Source: a virus
Virus record (IMG/VR): IMGVR_UViG_3300017605_000597
Span: 1 to 42,149 of that record
Strand: one strand, 5' to 3'
Length of the DNA: 42,149 bases
How positions within the stretch are numbered: the stretch's first letter is position 1; each line of letters opens with the position of its first letter. The notes beneath the pieces are model-generated. The model was not told the origin of the DNA. It made no database searches and saw only the letters and a program-made list of their open reading frames with translations. The position numbers and the translations under genes were made by a program. Shown here one piece after another: positions 8,909 through 17,500 of this stretch.

Positions 8909-9477
8909 TTTAAAGCCAGCTTCCACCTCTGCACTCGTGTAACTTGTTTTGGGAAGTTGAGCTGCTTTCCGATTCGTAAGCCGACCAACTTCCTTAATGT
9001 AAAATTTCCGATGGCGATCACCTCCGGGGCCGGTGCTTGTAAAAACTCTGCCTGCATTTCTTCAGCCTTTCGCCAATCATATTCTGCCATGGCATAGGTT
9101 GCACAATATAGGGGATAACGTTTTATCTGCTCAATCGGTACACGCTTTTCTTTCATGTCTTCCCGCAAGTCCTGAAACTGTGCTATGCTTTTAAACCCTA
9201 AATCTTTAGGTACCTCATAACCAAGTATCTTTTGTGGTACCTGCATGGGCATTGTAGTGTATATAAAACTTAATGCTTGTATAACAGATTCCAGTTGTAG
9301 TATGGCCGATCTTCTGACTACATCTTCTGGCATGCCTGTAAACACGGAGAGTACTTTCACATAGTCATCCCCGGCATCCTGCATATCCAAATAATGTTTA
9401 AATGTTACCTCCTCCCACCGGGTAGGTATATATCTTTCGACATTGGACTTAGTGGTTTTGAAAGTTACTTTGAGCAT
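8827..9477 (-). CDS. Putative tail assembly chaperone (short form)
   Basis: The 216-residue, mostly helical protein has an early RWEEVTFKHYLDMQD segment (residues 20-34), a recurrent pattern in phage tail assembly chaperones. It lies directly after the large terminase gene (stop and start 2 bases apart) instead of next to the tape measure, which is unusual for a chaperone. The overlapping -1 frame and slippery heptamer near its end are the main support. An alternative is an unrelated morphogenesis protein. Confidence 0.5.
   Translation of the reverse strand: MLKVTFKTTKSNVERYIPTRWEEVTFKHYLDMQDAGDDYVKVLSVFTGMPEDVVRRSAILQLESVIQALSFIYTTMPMQVPQKILGYEVPKDLGFKSIAQFQDLREDMKEKRVPIEQIKRYPLYCATYAMAEYDWRKAEEMQAEFLQAPAPEVIAIGNFTLRKLVGLRIGKQLNFPKQVTRVQRWKLALKGWLIRLDFLVLLSRLKKRVGIKGIKY
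8908..8914 (-). promoter_or_regulatory. Candidate -1 ribosomal slippery site T TTA AAA
   Basis: On the minus strand the zero-frame codons are GCT TTA AAA GGT, giving the heptamer T-TTA-AAA of the X-XXY-YYZ type. A second candidate, T-TTT-TTG, lies downstream at 8881-8887. Both are inside the overlap with the -1 frame. Confidence 0.55.
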
Positions 9478-9479
9478 AA

Positions 9480-10814
9480 TTAATGGGTAGACATTTTTTG
9501 AGGTCCTGATATTTTAATTCTCACATCAAATATAGCACGCATGATATAAGTATCTAAATCATCCGGACTATAACCAATGTTTGCTTTTATCTCATCCTTG
9601 GATATAATATTCTTTTTCTTTTCCACGGATTCAGATTCAATCTTTTTAAGCTGCTCCAATTGCTCAGTTAATTTCTCCTGCACCTTTGGTTCTGCACGCT
9701 CATATACCATATTATTGTTTATAACATCCGCCAGTTTAAACCCACACTGAGCTTTCAAGTTAGCAAAGTTCTCTTTGTTGAGTGGTGAAGAGTTTGCAAC
9801 AAAACCAATACACCCCGGTAACTGATCTACTACACCCCCACCTATACCATCTTCATCTACTACCACATTCGACATAGTGACCATATTCTGCGTAGCTATA
9901 GTTCTCACTTCCTTAGCAACCTCCACGGTATTCTTACCATTCAACTCCACACGCTTTATGACTCGCCACCCAGACCATACGCGAATGATCGTACTATCTT
10001 TACCAAACCTGGCAACGTCTACCGTTATATACTTCTGCCCATGTGGTACGAATTCATTGGTAAATATATTAATGATATTCGTATACTCACACATCGTTAG
10101 CGGATCGTCATCATATTCCCAATTACCTTTTAACAATCGCTCACGCTGATTCTTTGAGAATATACGATTAAGATTTTCAATATATCCTTTGTCAATCTTT
10201 TTATTATCCGTGGGTAAAGCCTGAATAAATTTCTTCCAAGGCTCTAATGTACCATCCTTGAATTTTTTATAGTACTCGCGGTATAGATAGTTCTTTGCAG
10301 GATTACACGTCTGTAGTACTTTACCTTCTATACCATACTGCTCGTTCTTCCATCGACCAACTGTAGCCGATAAGTTATTCTTTGCATCTTCGGTTAACTC
10401 CCCAGCTTCTTCAATCCAGCCTTGAGTCATCTGCATAGAACCGAATCGTTGAAAATCCGGGTCACTTGGTTGAAAGTCTGCTTCTATAAAATATACTTTA
10501 CTACCATTGTATAATGTATAGTAATTATCCTGTGCATTGAATGTATAATATTCAGGGCCTAACCCCCAATCTTCAAAACATTGTTTAATAGATGCCGAAG
10601 TATATTTACGTAGGTCATTAAGTTTCTTACGCGCTATAAAATAATTAGTCTCAGGATATAGCAGGGCATTACCAAATATTAACTTACAACCAAGATAACT
10701 TTTGCCTGATCCCTTTGAACCACCAAATAGTATATCTATTATACCCCGTGTAACCCAGTAGGTAACAGCTAACTTTTGCTTCTCATTGCCATGTGTATCG
10801 AAGACAAGTTTCAT
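9480..10814 (-). CDS. terL: Terminase large subunit
   Basis: This is the packaging ATPase and nuclease. The Walker A motif GGSKGSGKS is at residues 31-39, a Walker B-like QGWIEEAGE follows, and the coupling motif LQTCNPAKN is near 180. The C-terminal RNase H-like nuclease shows its acidic residues in ITVDVARFGKDST, VVVDEDGIGG and SPDDLDTY. The chosen ATG at 10814 (MKLVFDTHGN) makes an ATGA overlap with a small membrane-protein gene. The frame stays open 37 codons further upstream, but that part would lie on the small gene. At 444 residues the length is normal. Confidence 0.93.
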   Translation of the reverse strand: MKLVFDTHGNEKQKLAVTYWVTRGIIDILFGGSKGSGKSYLGCKLIFGNALLYPETNYFIARKKLNDLRKYTSASIKQCFEDWGLGPEYYTFNAQDNYYTLYNGSKVYFIEADFQPSDPDFQRFGSMQMTQGWIEEAGELTEDAKNNLSATVGRWKNEQYGIEGKVLQTCNPAKNYLYREYYKKFKDGTLEPWKKFIQALPTDNKKIDKGYIENLNRIFSKNQRERLLKGNWEYDDDPLTMCEYTNIINIFTNEFVPHGQKYITVDVARFGKDSTIIRVWSGWRVIKRVELNGKNTVEVAKEVRTIATQNMVTMSNVVVDEDGIGGGVVDQLPGCIGFVANSSPLNKENFANLKAQCGFKLADVINNNMVYERAEPKVQEKLTEQLEQLKKIESESVEKKKNIISKDEIKANIGYSPDDLDTYIMRAIFDVRIKISGPQKMSTH

Positions 10815-10990
10815 TCGTCTGAATGTAGTTGATCTATACACCATATAAATATACCCACCAAGCATGCCAACCCTAGAGTAAAGAGCATAAGACTTATAAA
10901 CTTTGCCCAACCCATACCTATACATAGAATCACTAAAAAAGCTAGAACCATTAAGCTCAGTATAATTCGGGCAATTATCTTCTTATCCAT
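10811..10990 (-). CDS. Small membrane protein between terminase genes, 59 aa
   Basis: The 59 residues begin MDKKIIARIILSLMVLAFLV and have two hydrophobic segments (about 5-24 and 31-51), with a short acidic end. The start overlaps the end of the upstream 80-residue gene and the stop overlaps the terminase ATG, so it fits the operon perfectly. No family is recognised. A membrane protein between terminase subunits is unusual. Confidence 0.65.
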   Translation of the reverse strand: MDKKIIARIILSLMVLAFLVILCIGMGWAKFISLMLFTLGLACLVGIFIWCIDQLHSDE

Positions 10991-11225
10991 GGCTATACTC
11001 TTTTATGGTTGCGTGCTGTACATCCAACTCACCCGATAGCACTCGGCTTGTCTGTCCTGTAGGTGCATACACTAAGCCATTGGTCTTATCAATGATCCAA
11101 TCTAAATGCCCATCACCAATATATACTTTGTAATACTGCCTACCCTCGACATAGGTGCAGTCATTCTTTTTACAATAACGCTCAACGGCCTGATGTACCG
11201 TAGGGTTGATAGGTAGCTTTTTCAT
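10983..11225 (-). CDS. Hypothetical protein, 80 aa
   Basis: This small soluble protein follows the small terminase gene. It starts MKKLPINPTVHQAVERYCKK and contains a beta-rich part with WIIDKTNGLVYAPTGQ near residues 43-58. No family is recognised. It may be a packaging accessory by position. Confidence 0.6.
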   Translation of the reverse strand: MKKLPINPTVHQAVERYCKKNDCTYVEGRQYYKVYIGDGHLDWIIDKTNGLVYAPTGQTSRVLSGELDVQHATIKEYSHG

Positions 11226-11255
11226 AATTCACGGTTTTATGATATATACTATATT

Positions 11256-11780
11256 TTACTTTACTTCAATTCCGGTAACCTGCTGTATAGTTGCCTGCAC
11301 TTCATTTTGCACTTTATCCGCAAGACCTAAATCACGTGCTATAATATTGGAATTAAATATACCTGCACTCGCTCCGGCGAACTTTTGTTGATATATAGTC
11401 TGTTCAATTTTTTCAACGACTCGGAGAAAATCAGCGCGCTGTGGATCGTCTGGTTTTAAGTCTCTTTTGAAACATCTAAAATACTCTACACCACAATCCA
11501 GATATAGACATAACCCATGTATAGTATATGGAGCTTGCAACGGTATCTCTACACGTTTTGCAAAACCTCCTTTAAAATCTACTTTCTTGATTGGGTTATC
11601 ATCTATGAATTTAAAATACTCCTGGGCAGCTTCCCACATTAGCTGGGGACTTGCAAACAACTTATCCCGGCCATGCTTACTACGCAACTGCCAAATCTTA
11701 TTACCCTCTGTAAAAACTGTAGTAATCTTTTTTGCTGCCTTCTTCTTAGCGGCTTTTTTCACGGGTTGCTTTTTCGCCAT
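11256..11780 (-). CDS. terS: Terminase small subunit
   Basis: At 174 residues this resembles the small terminase type common in Bacteroidota phages. It has a Lys/Ala-rich basic start (residues 1-18), then WEAAQEYFKFIDDNP and a DNA-recognition helical region around TIHGLCLYLDCGVEYFRCF. Its C-terminal part, GASAGIFNSNIIARDLGLADK, is typical. It recognises phage DNA and recruits the large subunit. It is the first late gene after a terminator and probably has its own promoter. Confidence 0.8.
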   Translation of the reverse strand: MAKKQPVKKAAKKKAAKKITTVFTEGNKIWQLRSKHGRDKLFASPQLMWEAAQEYFKFIDDNPIKKVDFKGGFAKRVEIPLQAPYTIHGLCLYLDCGVEYFRCFKRDLKPDDPQRADFLRVVEKIEQTIYQQKFAGASAGIFNSNIIARDLGLADKVQNEVQATIQQVTGIEVK

Positions 11781-11790
11781 AGGACGTAAA

Positions 11791-11828
11791 TATAATAAAA
11801 TAGCCCGAATAATTTAAAATCCGGGCTA
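11791..11828 (-). terminator. Intrinsic terminator between replication and packaging genes
   Basis: On the minus strand TAGCCCG (11822-11828) pairs perfectly with CGGGCTA (11801-11807), and TTTTATTATA follows. It lies between the stop of the HNH-like gene and the small terminase start, so it ends the early/middle transcript. Confidence 0.75.
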
Positions 11829-11877
11829 CCCTCTACCTTAGCATTTATCAGAAAAGAAACTTGCGAATACATAGTTA

Positions 11878-12294
11878 CTAAAAAGGTACCTCATCCGCAA
11901 TAAAGAACGTGTAAACTTTCCACTCGCAGTTAAGCCCCCAGATCAGGGTTCCGCACTTTTCCTTGGTCTTTACAGACGAATTCTTACCATACTCCATAAC
12001 CTGGATATTATCATTTGTATACCCCTCCCTTGAACGAATACGATCTATGGATAGGGATACAGGCGTCCTACCTCCGGGCATTAGGCGTACAGCCTTAGCA
12101 ACTATCTGACAAAATACATCATAGGCCAATGTGAACTCCTTTCCTCTTCTACGGGCACTACAACGTAAATTTTCATACCTAGCCTTTACAGGATTCTTTT
12201 TCCGAGTCATACTGCGCTCACATCCTGCACAAATTCTACTTTGCTTTTTTAGCCGAGATACGCTTAGCTCCTTTCGGCAATGTTTGCATGTCAT
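11878..12294 (-). CDS. HNH-like endonuclease with N-terminal zinc finger
   Basis: The 138-residue protein starts with a CKHC...CAGC zinc-binding pair (MTCKHCRKEL). Then comes a basic RYENLRCSARRRGKEF segment, and SIDRIRSREGYTNDNIQVM followed by N, the pattern of a group of phage HNH nucleases. HNH genes next to terminases often assist genome cutting in packaging. An upstream ATG at 12348 is open but would overlap the preceding gene by 113 bases, so 12294 is preferred. The stop is TAG directly followed by TAA. Confidence 0.7.
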   Translation of the reverse strand: MTCKHCRKELSVSRLKKQSRICAGCERSMTRKKNPVKARYENLRCSARRRGKEFTLAYDVFCQIVAKAVRLMPGGRTPVSLSIDRIRSREGYTNDNIQVMEYGKNSSVKTKEKCGTLIWGLNCEWKVYTFFIADEVPF

Positions 12295-12538
12295 GTATAG
12301 CCCCCTCCACGGTTTGTTCAAACTCTGCCCAGGCAAATAGTAGATCATTCTTTACCACCACTTTCTTGGACACCTTACCTACTTTGTAATCCAGACCGGT
12401 TATTCGGTGCAATGAATCATGTTCAATCGTAAGGGCTATGGGGACTTTCCTTTTAGGCCCCACCGCTACCACAGTATCAATAAATGGTTCGGGTTCTTTT
12501 GGCTCTCGTTTTGGAGCTTGAGCAGTTAGCATCTTCAT
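12236..12538 (-). CDS. Hypothetical basic protein, 100 aa
   Basis: The N-terminal half is Pro/Lys/Glu-rich (APKREPKEPEPF). The second half has beta-like segments and a Lys-rich end (KGAKRISAKKAK). Its ATG overlaps the primase stop (ATGA), so it is coupled to replication genes. No family is recognised. Confidence 0.6.
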   Translation of the reverse strand: MKMLTAQAPKREPKEPEPFIDTVVAVGPKRKVPIALTIEHDSLHRITGLDYKVGKVSKKVVVKNDLLFAWAEFEQTVEGAIHDMQTLPKGAKRISAKKAK

Positions 12539-13407
12539 TTCTTCACGGGTTTAGAACTTAATAATTTAAAAAATTTTATTGGACTCGCATCCTTAAACGT
12601 CTTACAATATTCAAACTTACTACAGGCTTCCTCCTCGTTGTAATTCGGGTAAAACCTGGACACAGTTAAAAACACTTTTAATCCTTGCACGGGACCAAAG
12701 ATAAGATTAAACATACCTGCCAGATATAGCCAGTCATTATAGCTACCGGTGATGTCTACCTTACCCTCTTCAAGTAAACCAATCATCCCCATTATATCCT
12801 TCTTCAACTGGGAATCAATCTTAATCTCCACAGGCTTTATTTTAGGAGGTTTAAAAGTTAGCTTTAATACTTTAGCCTTTTCATTGATATACGTATCGGG
12901 ATCATACGAAGCAAACTTAACACGGTTGATATTCTTACAAGCCCTATCTACCACTATACCTTTCTTTGCCAAAGTTTGCTCCACCTGCATGTAGTACCAA
13001 CTATACTTTTCTTTTCCTACCGGGGCAATGCGATATACCACGCATAAACCTTTTCCACCGGTTGACGCTTGAACCATAAGTACACAAGGATCACGCGCAA
13101 GCGTCTTTCTAGCATGAACCATATCCGTACCGCTTTTATGATCTATATCCACATACAATAGTCCTGATGGTTTAATACACGAGTATAGACCACGGTCCAT
13201 AAATATACCAGCGGGTAACACACATTCCAGATATAGTTTCTTACCAAGCCCTTTACGAACAGATAGCACGTTTACTTTATGCTTCGGATCGATGGACCAC
13301 TGTAAGAAATCAAGGTTGCCTAATCCCTGATTTGATTTGCCGTTTTTATAACCACTTACCAAGTATCGCATAATGTCGTAAAGTTTATATCTAATGTCGT
13401 GGACCAT
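12535..13407 (-). CDS. BT4734/VirE N-terminal-type primase
   Basis: The 290 residues match the BT4734-like (VirE N-terminal) fold related to archaeo-eukaryotic primases. The metal-binding pair is in LLYVDIDHK (Asp87 and Asp89). A STGGKGL motif is at about 115-121, and NINRVKFASYDPDTYIN follows, with the His/Arg and Asp contacts usual for the family. It would make primers for the phage polymerase. Its start codon lies inside one arm of an inverted repeat, and the helicase gene lies just upstream. Confidence 0.75.
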   Translation of the reverse strand: MVHDIRYKLYDIMRYLVSGYKNGKSNQGLGNLDFLQWSIDPKHKVNVLSVRKGLGKKLYLECVLPAGIFMDRGLYSCIKPSGLLYVDIDHKSGTDMVHARKTLARDPCVLMVQASTGGKGLCVVYRIAPVGKEKYSWYYMQVEQTLAKKGIVVDRACKNINRVKFASYDPDTYINEKAKVLKLTFKPPKIKPVEIKIDSQLKKDIMGMIGLLEEGKVDITGSYNDWLYLAGMFNLIFGPVQGLKVFLTVSRFYPNYNEEEACSKFEYCKTFKDASPIKFFKLLSSKPVKK

Positions 13408-13519
13408 CTAGACACCCTGGACCATCTATTTCTATATGTAGAGTGTATATGTAAAAAAGGCTTATACGGGAGAGAGTTTGAAACGCCATTTAGATGGTCC
13501 ATCCGGTCTTAATGGTCCA
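13400..13519. repeat. 29-bp inverted repeat with internal direct repeats
   Basis: The 11-mer TGGACCATCTA occurs at 13400-13410 and 13418-13428. Its complement is exact at 13491-13501 and 9 of 11 match at 13509-13519. Both pairs have an 18-bp period, so 13400-13428 and 13491-13519 form 29-bp arms matching at 23 positions, with 62 bp between. The arms overlap the primase start and the helicase stop. Confidence 0.85.
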
Positions 13520-15014
13520 GGATAGTGTACACTCTAAGCTTACCATTTTTGGTCATTTTTCGCTTCAAAGTATATTTTATCTGATTGGTATCCAGCCACT
13601 TACGTAAGGCTTCGCCCACCGAGATATTGATACTTTTCACCTCTGAATTTCGTAAAGTTTCGTCCTCAGGCAAATCCACATAAGCTTCCTGGTAAGCCTC
13701 TGCAAGTTCCGACACGACAATCTCTTTGGGCATTTTCGGGGTGGTATAGTCCACTATGAACTGCCCGAGGAGGCCATGACGGATCAAATAGGACTGCGTG
13801 GTTATGGCTTTAAAGTCTCTTTGTGGTTCAGACATTCCAAGATATACTTTGATATACTCAATCATAGTACAGTAAAATAAATTATACTCTTTGGTATCCC
13901 ACTCGGTATAAAACTCACAACCATGCACTTTAACTATGGGCATATCAACCTTCAAATCTCGATAGTAACCATTGATTAATATAGGTAGCTGCCTACGTCT
14001 GTTAGAACTATCCGAGGCGTCAAAGATTATATTAGAAGTAATTACAATCTTTGGTGTATCCACCATAGCTATTTTTACCTCTGTACCGTACTTCTTATCA
14101 CTCGTGAAAGGACCTTGAGACTTTACAAACAGAGCATCAAAAAGGCTTTGGTTATTTGGATCGGATACGCATACTAGTTGAGTCTCACTGGTTACAGATC
14201 CAAAGAATTTATCATTATCATCCTTAGCTTTCCAGCGCTTACCGTCCAGTATGGTGGTGCTACGTATCTTGGCAACACCTCGTACCAATATATCTTTACC
14301 CGTGCCCCCCTACTGTCCTTTAACATTCGTTTCATCATATAGCAGAATCACACGTGCTTTAGCTTCCTGATGAAAATTGTGGGCCATATACCCTATAGCG
14401 TATATAAGTTCTTTCTCTCGCTTGGCGTTCTTACCCGATATGTTTTTTATAAATAGACTGTACTGTGATTTACCTTTCACTTTTAGATTTAACTCATGGT
14501 CTATCATTCGGGACTTCCAAACACACCGGCCTTTAAGTGTACTATAGGGCAGTAGCTTTATATCCTTAGCAGTAATCTGTACATACCCATTGGTGAAGGC
14601 TACATACATTGTAGTCTTTGTGTCCTTTAGTATTTCGGCCTCATGCTCCGGAAGCTTTTGTATAATATGAGACTTTGTAAAGTTTAATCCTCGACCATAC
14701 TTAGCCCATGCATTCAGGAATGAACGTGGGGGTAGTACTATAGGATTATCCCCTACATGTGTTTCATAGGGTTCAAGCGCTTTGGTTTTCTCATTTATAA
14801 TATAGTGTATAGTCTCCGGGTCAATCACATCAATAATGTTATCGATCACTCGCACCACGGAACCAGCACGTCTATAGATACCCAGACTCACCAGCTCTTC
14901 CAATAGCAGTGTGTCATCTACTTCGGGCTTGCCCTTGTGTATAGTAAATATATAGTAATGTTCCTCTTTCTTGGTTAGGTATTTACTTATAGTTGCCTTG
15001 TATGATACTTCCAT
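13509..15014 (-). CDS. SF3-type phage helicase (DUF5906-like) with an in-frame TAG codon
   Basis: One frame of 502 codons is interrupted only by TAG at 14310-14312, codon 235. Before it stands YAIGYMAHNFHQEAKARVIL. Right after it come GGTGKD (Walker A), then AKIRSTTILDGKRW and the sensor-like PKIVITSNI. Relatives read continuously through this point as an acidic residue plus GGTGK. Without readthrough, the first product (234 residues) lacks the ATPase core, and a TTG-started second product (259 residues from 14288) lacks Walker A. It is either a suppressed gene, a recent nonsense variant or a sequence error. It lies between a DUF7448-like gene and the primase, where a replicative helicase is expected. 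Confidence 0.75.
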
Positions 15015-15017
15015 AGA

Positions 15018-15374
15018 TTATAGTTTACAAAAGTCCACACGTTCAGAATAGTAGCCGTTAGATGTACCAAAGAATCTTATAGTCACGTACCCTTTAATAG
15101 TAGCTAACTTATAGAAGGTCCAAGTATAACTATCATTACTATCCTCAAGAGGAGGCTCATCCACATTGCTAATTTCTTCAGCCATAAGTATCTCATGACC
15201 TATTAAATCATGTATATGCCCTTCTACACTTTCAATAAATACAGATTCGCAACAATTTTGTGAATGGTATAGTTTATACTTCTCACCATTCAGGATAGTA
15301 AAAATTACTTCATCCTCGGTTGCGATACAATCCTTTAGGACTTTACCTTGCAGCTCTTCAAATTTATTATACAT
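15018..15374 (-). CDS. DUF7448-like phage protein, 118 aa
   Basis: The pattern YHSQNCCESVFIESV followed by an acidic middle and SYTWTFYKLATIKGYVTIRFFG with NGYYSE near the end is that of a small phage family, DUF7448, of unknown function. The ATG overlaps the end of the PIF1-like helicase gene by 8 bases. It probably belongs to the same transcript as the replication genes. Confidence 0.7.
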   Translation of the reverse strand: MYNKFEELQGKVLKDCIATEDEVIFTILNGEKYKLYHSQNCCESVFIESVEGHIHDLIGHEILMAEEISNVDEPPLEDSNDSYTWTFYKLATIKGYVTIRFFGTSNGYYSERVDFCKL

Positions 15375-16551
15375 AGTCTTTTACTGATTTATCAAATTTA
15401 AAATCCATCATGGTTAAGTTACGTTCCAGGGATAACCCTTTGATAGATGTTAACCGGCTAAGAGCCACGTAAGCGAGACCGTGCATACCACCGAAACCAT
15501 CAGGAATGATGTGAGCCTTGTTAAGAGTTTGCCCTTGCGATTTGTGCACGGTGGACGCATAGCCTAGTTTAAATGGGAACTGAGTGAAGGAACCTACTAC
15601 GGTGTAGTCAATACCGGTTTGCAATATGCGATTAATTTTCAGAGTATCCGCCATTGGATTATCCTCTAATTGGTTTAAATACAGTTCTCTTCTTTCCGGT
15701 GTAAGATCACAGGCCTCCTCCTTTAACCAGGTATAGGGAGTAACACGGTGATGTACCTCACCAATTTTTATTTCCACTTCCTTGCGTTTTATATCCGCTT
15801 TGTGTATAATAGCACGCGTACCATTCTGCCAACGCTCATCGCGATCGTTATTAAGCATAATGATTTGAGCACCTTCTTTAAAGTTCAGATTAACCGGAGC
15901 ACGTAGTTCTGATTCTTTCATATTACCTTTTAATACACCTACACTTTGTATGTTTTCAGAAGATAACTTCTTTAATGCGAGGGCATTCATGTGATCTACA
16001 GTAGCATTTGAGAAGGCAAGTATAGTTATATCCTCATCCTGGCAAGTAGCATTCTCATTGATCCACATAATATCTTCACGCTTGATTACACCTTGACGTA
16101 TACGGTTTAATATTTCAGCAAACGTTAAGTCTTCAGCTTGTCTATAGTTTTTGGTTAGACGTTCGATAGCGGTTGGTTCTATAGCTTTAAAGAAGTAGTC
16201 TGCTTTGACAGGTTGCAACTGGGCAAGATCGCCAAAGGCTACTACTTCCGGATGCACTCTGAGAAGGTCAAAAGCTTTTTGAATAGCAACTACCAAGTCT
16301 GCACTCATCATGGAAGCTTCGTCAATATATACCACCTCACAATTACGTAAAGGGGACCGGTATATACTATTGCGAACGTGACCATTAATGTCAAGCTTAA
16401 AAGCATTATGTATGGTTGAACCTCCCACATTGATTGCGGCTATACCTGTAGGGGCACATACTATATATGGTCTGGTTTCACTAGCAAGTTTCTGGTTGAG
16501 AAGAAAGGACTTACCCGTCCCTGCTCCTCCTGTGATAAATGTAAAGTTCAT
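15367..16551 (-). CDS. PIF1/Dda-like SF1B DNA helicase
   Basis: The 394 residues carry Walker A GGAGTGKS (8-15), PTGIAAINVGG, the Walker B VYIDEASMM, GDLAQLQPV, and the C-terminal motif VHKSQGQT with YVALSR. These are the ordered motifs of the PIF1/RecD2/Dda group, 5'-3' DNA helicases. In phages such helicases start forks and remodel recombination intermediates. It works with the polymerase and the SF3 helicase encoded nearby. The length is short, without extra domains. Confidence 0.88.
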   Translation of the reverse strand: MNFTFITGGAGTGKSFLLNQKLASETRPYIVCAPTGIAAINVGGSTIHNAFKLDINGHVRNSIYRSPLRNCEVVYIDEASMMSADLVVAIQKAFDLLRVHPEVVAFGDLAQLQPVKADYFFKAIEPTAIERLTKNYRQAEDLTFAEILNRIRQGVIKREDIMWINENATCQDEDITILAFSNATVDHMNALALKKLSSENIQSVGVLKGNMKESELRAPVNLNFKEGAQIIMLNNDRDERWQNGTRAIIHKADIKRKEVEIKIGEVHHRVTPYTWLKEEACDLTPERRELYLNQLEDNPMADTLKINRILQTGIDYTVVGSFTQFPFKLGYASTVHKSQGQTLNKAHIIPDGFGGMHGLAYVALSRLTSIKGLSLERNLTMMDFKFDKSVKDYV

Positions 16552-16554
16552 GAC

Positions 16555-16938
16555 TTATACCTCCTCTTCGTAAACGAACACAGTATCCACCCGATCCCAA
16601 CTTGGTGTAGCTTTAGATATTGCAATCTCTTTAGTGGGGTATAATCCTGCGTAGTGATGTACGTGTATACCGTCTTTATTGCGATAAATATTTATCCAAT
16701 ACTGCTTTGTTTCCACAAGCATAAGTAGGTCTTTCGGATCTTCACCACTAACTTTAAAGTTGCCCCTACTAGTCCAAACGTCCGGTGGGGAATCAGCATC
16801 GTCATACCTCCATACACAACATATAGGATATATAGTATTCCTAAGGTCAAATGCTAGTATACGTACACAATGGCCATCACGGGTTACTACAGGCTTACCG
16901 GCTTTGGCCTCTTCAAGGTTAAAAGGTTTTGTTTTCAT
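16555..16938 (-). CDS. Conserved phage protein, 127 aa
   Basis: The start KPFNLEEAKAGKPVVTRDGH with RILAFDLRN is a small and widely distributed phage and prophage family with no known function. The end WINIYRNKDG is also typical. It lies between nucleic-acid enzymes and overlaps its upstream neighbour in ATGA style. Confidence 0.65.
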   Translation of the reverse strand: MKTKPFNLEEAKAGKPVVTRDGHCVRILAFDLRNTIYPICCVWRYDDADSPPDVWTSRGNFKVSGEDPKDLLMLVETKQYWINIYRNKDGIHVHHYAGLYPTKEIAISKATPSWDRVDTVFVYEEEV

Positions 16939-17117
16939 ACTTTGATATTTTTTATAGTTATATTAACGGACTCGGTACCATCATCGTGCTTGTTCGAACT
17001 GTGTAGCTCTATGAGTATATCTACCTGCTGTACTATTTCTAAAACAGCCTCACGAGTGGTGTAGGTACCTCTTCGATATTTCTCAGTGTATATCGACCTG
17101 GATTGTTTTAGCTTCAT
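16935..17117 (-). CDS. Hypothetical protein, 60 aa
   Basis: This short basic protein begins MKLKQSRSIYTEKYRRG, has a helix (TREAVLEIVQQVDILIEL) and a beta-like end. It is overlapped at both ends by neighbours in ATGA style, which supports its being translated. No family is recognised. Confidence 0.55.
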   Translation of the reverse strand: MKLKQSRSIYTEKYRRGTYTTREAVLEIVQQVDILIELHSSNKHDDGTESVNITIKNIKV

Positions 17118-17500
17118 AACGTTGCAATGATTTGTTCATAGTTACTGATGCGTTGCAACATAGCGTTAAGACCCTCCTTAGCTTCCGTGCTCGCTTGACG
17201 GCCTAACTCCATGATTATAGGATTGGATATTTTACTCACTACCTCATCGGCAAGTTCTATACGATTTGCAGACTTTAAATAGTCCTCGTACATAATAGGA
17301 AGAGACGCAGCACAGGAGGACTTTATGCTATATACTTCCTTTATGTCCAGAGGTATACTTGTCTCTAACTTGGTTTTACTTAAGAGTAGTATGGAAACAA
17401 CTCTATCCTTATCACCTGTAAGGTCTTCTTTAAAGTCATTGATGCCCTGAAGGATTTGTCCAAGCTCTTCAATAAGAAAATCTTTTAATTCTGTAGTCAT
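17114..17500 (-). CDS. Hypothetical helical protein, 128 aa
   Basis: The protein is almost entirely helical and acidic (LKDFLIEELGQILQGINDF at the start) and could be a small binding or coiled-coil protein. It overlaps both neighbours at start and stop. No family is recognised. Confidence 0.6.
   Translation of the reverse strand: MTTELKDFLIEELGQILQGINDFKEDLTGDKDRVVSILLLSKTKLETSIPLDIKEVYSIKSSCAASLPIMYEDYLKSANRIELADEVVSKISNPIIMELGRQASTEAKEGLNAMLQRISNYEQIIATL

Noticed and set aside
10815-10925. A 37-codon N-terminal extension of the large terminase
   Set aside because: It covers the small membrane-protein gene in another frame, and the ATGA overlap at 10814 gives a better start just before the ATPase domain.
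13509-15014. Whole-genome reassignment of TAG to an amino acid
   Set aside because: Many genes end in TAG with correct family lengths (polymerase, capsid, fibre, spanin, a methyltransferase), so TAG must still stop translation.
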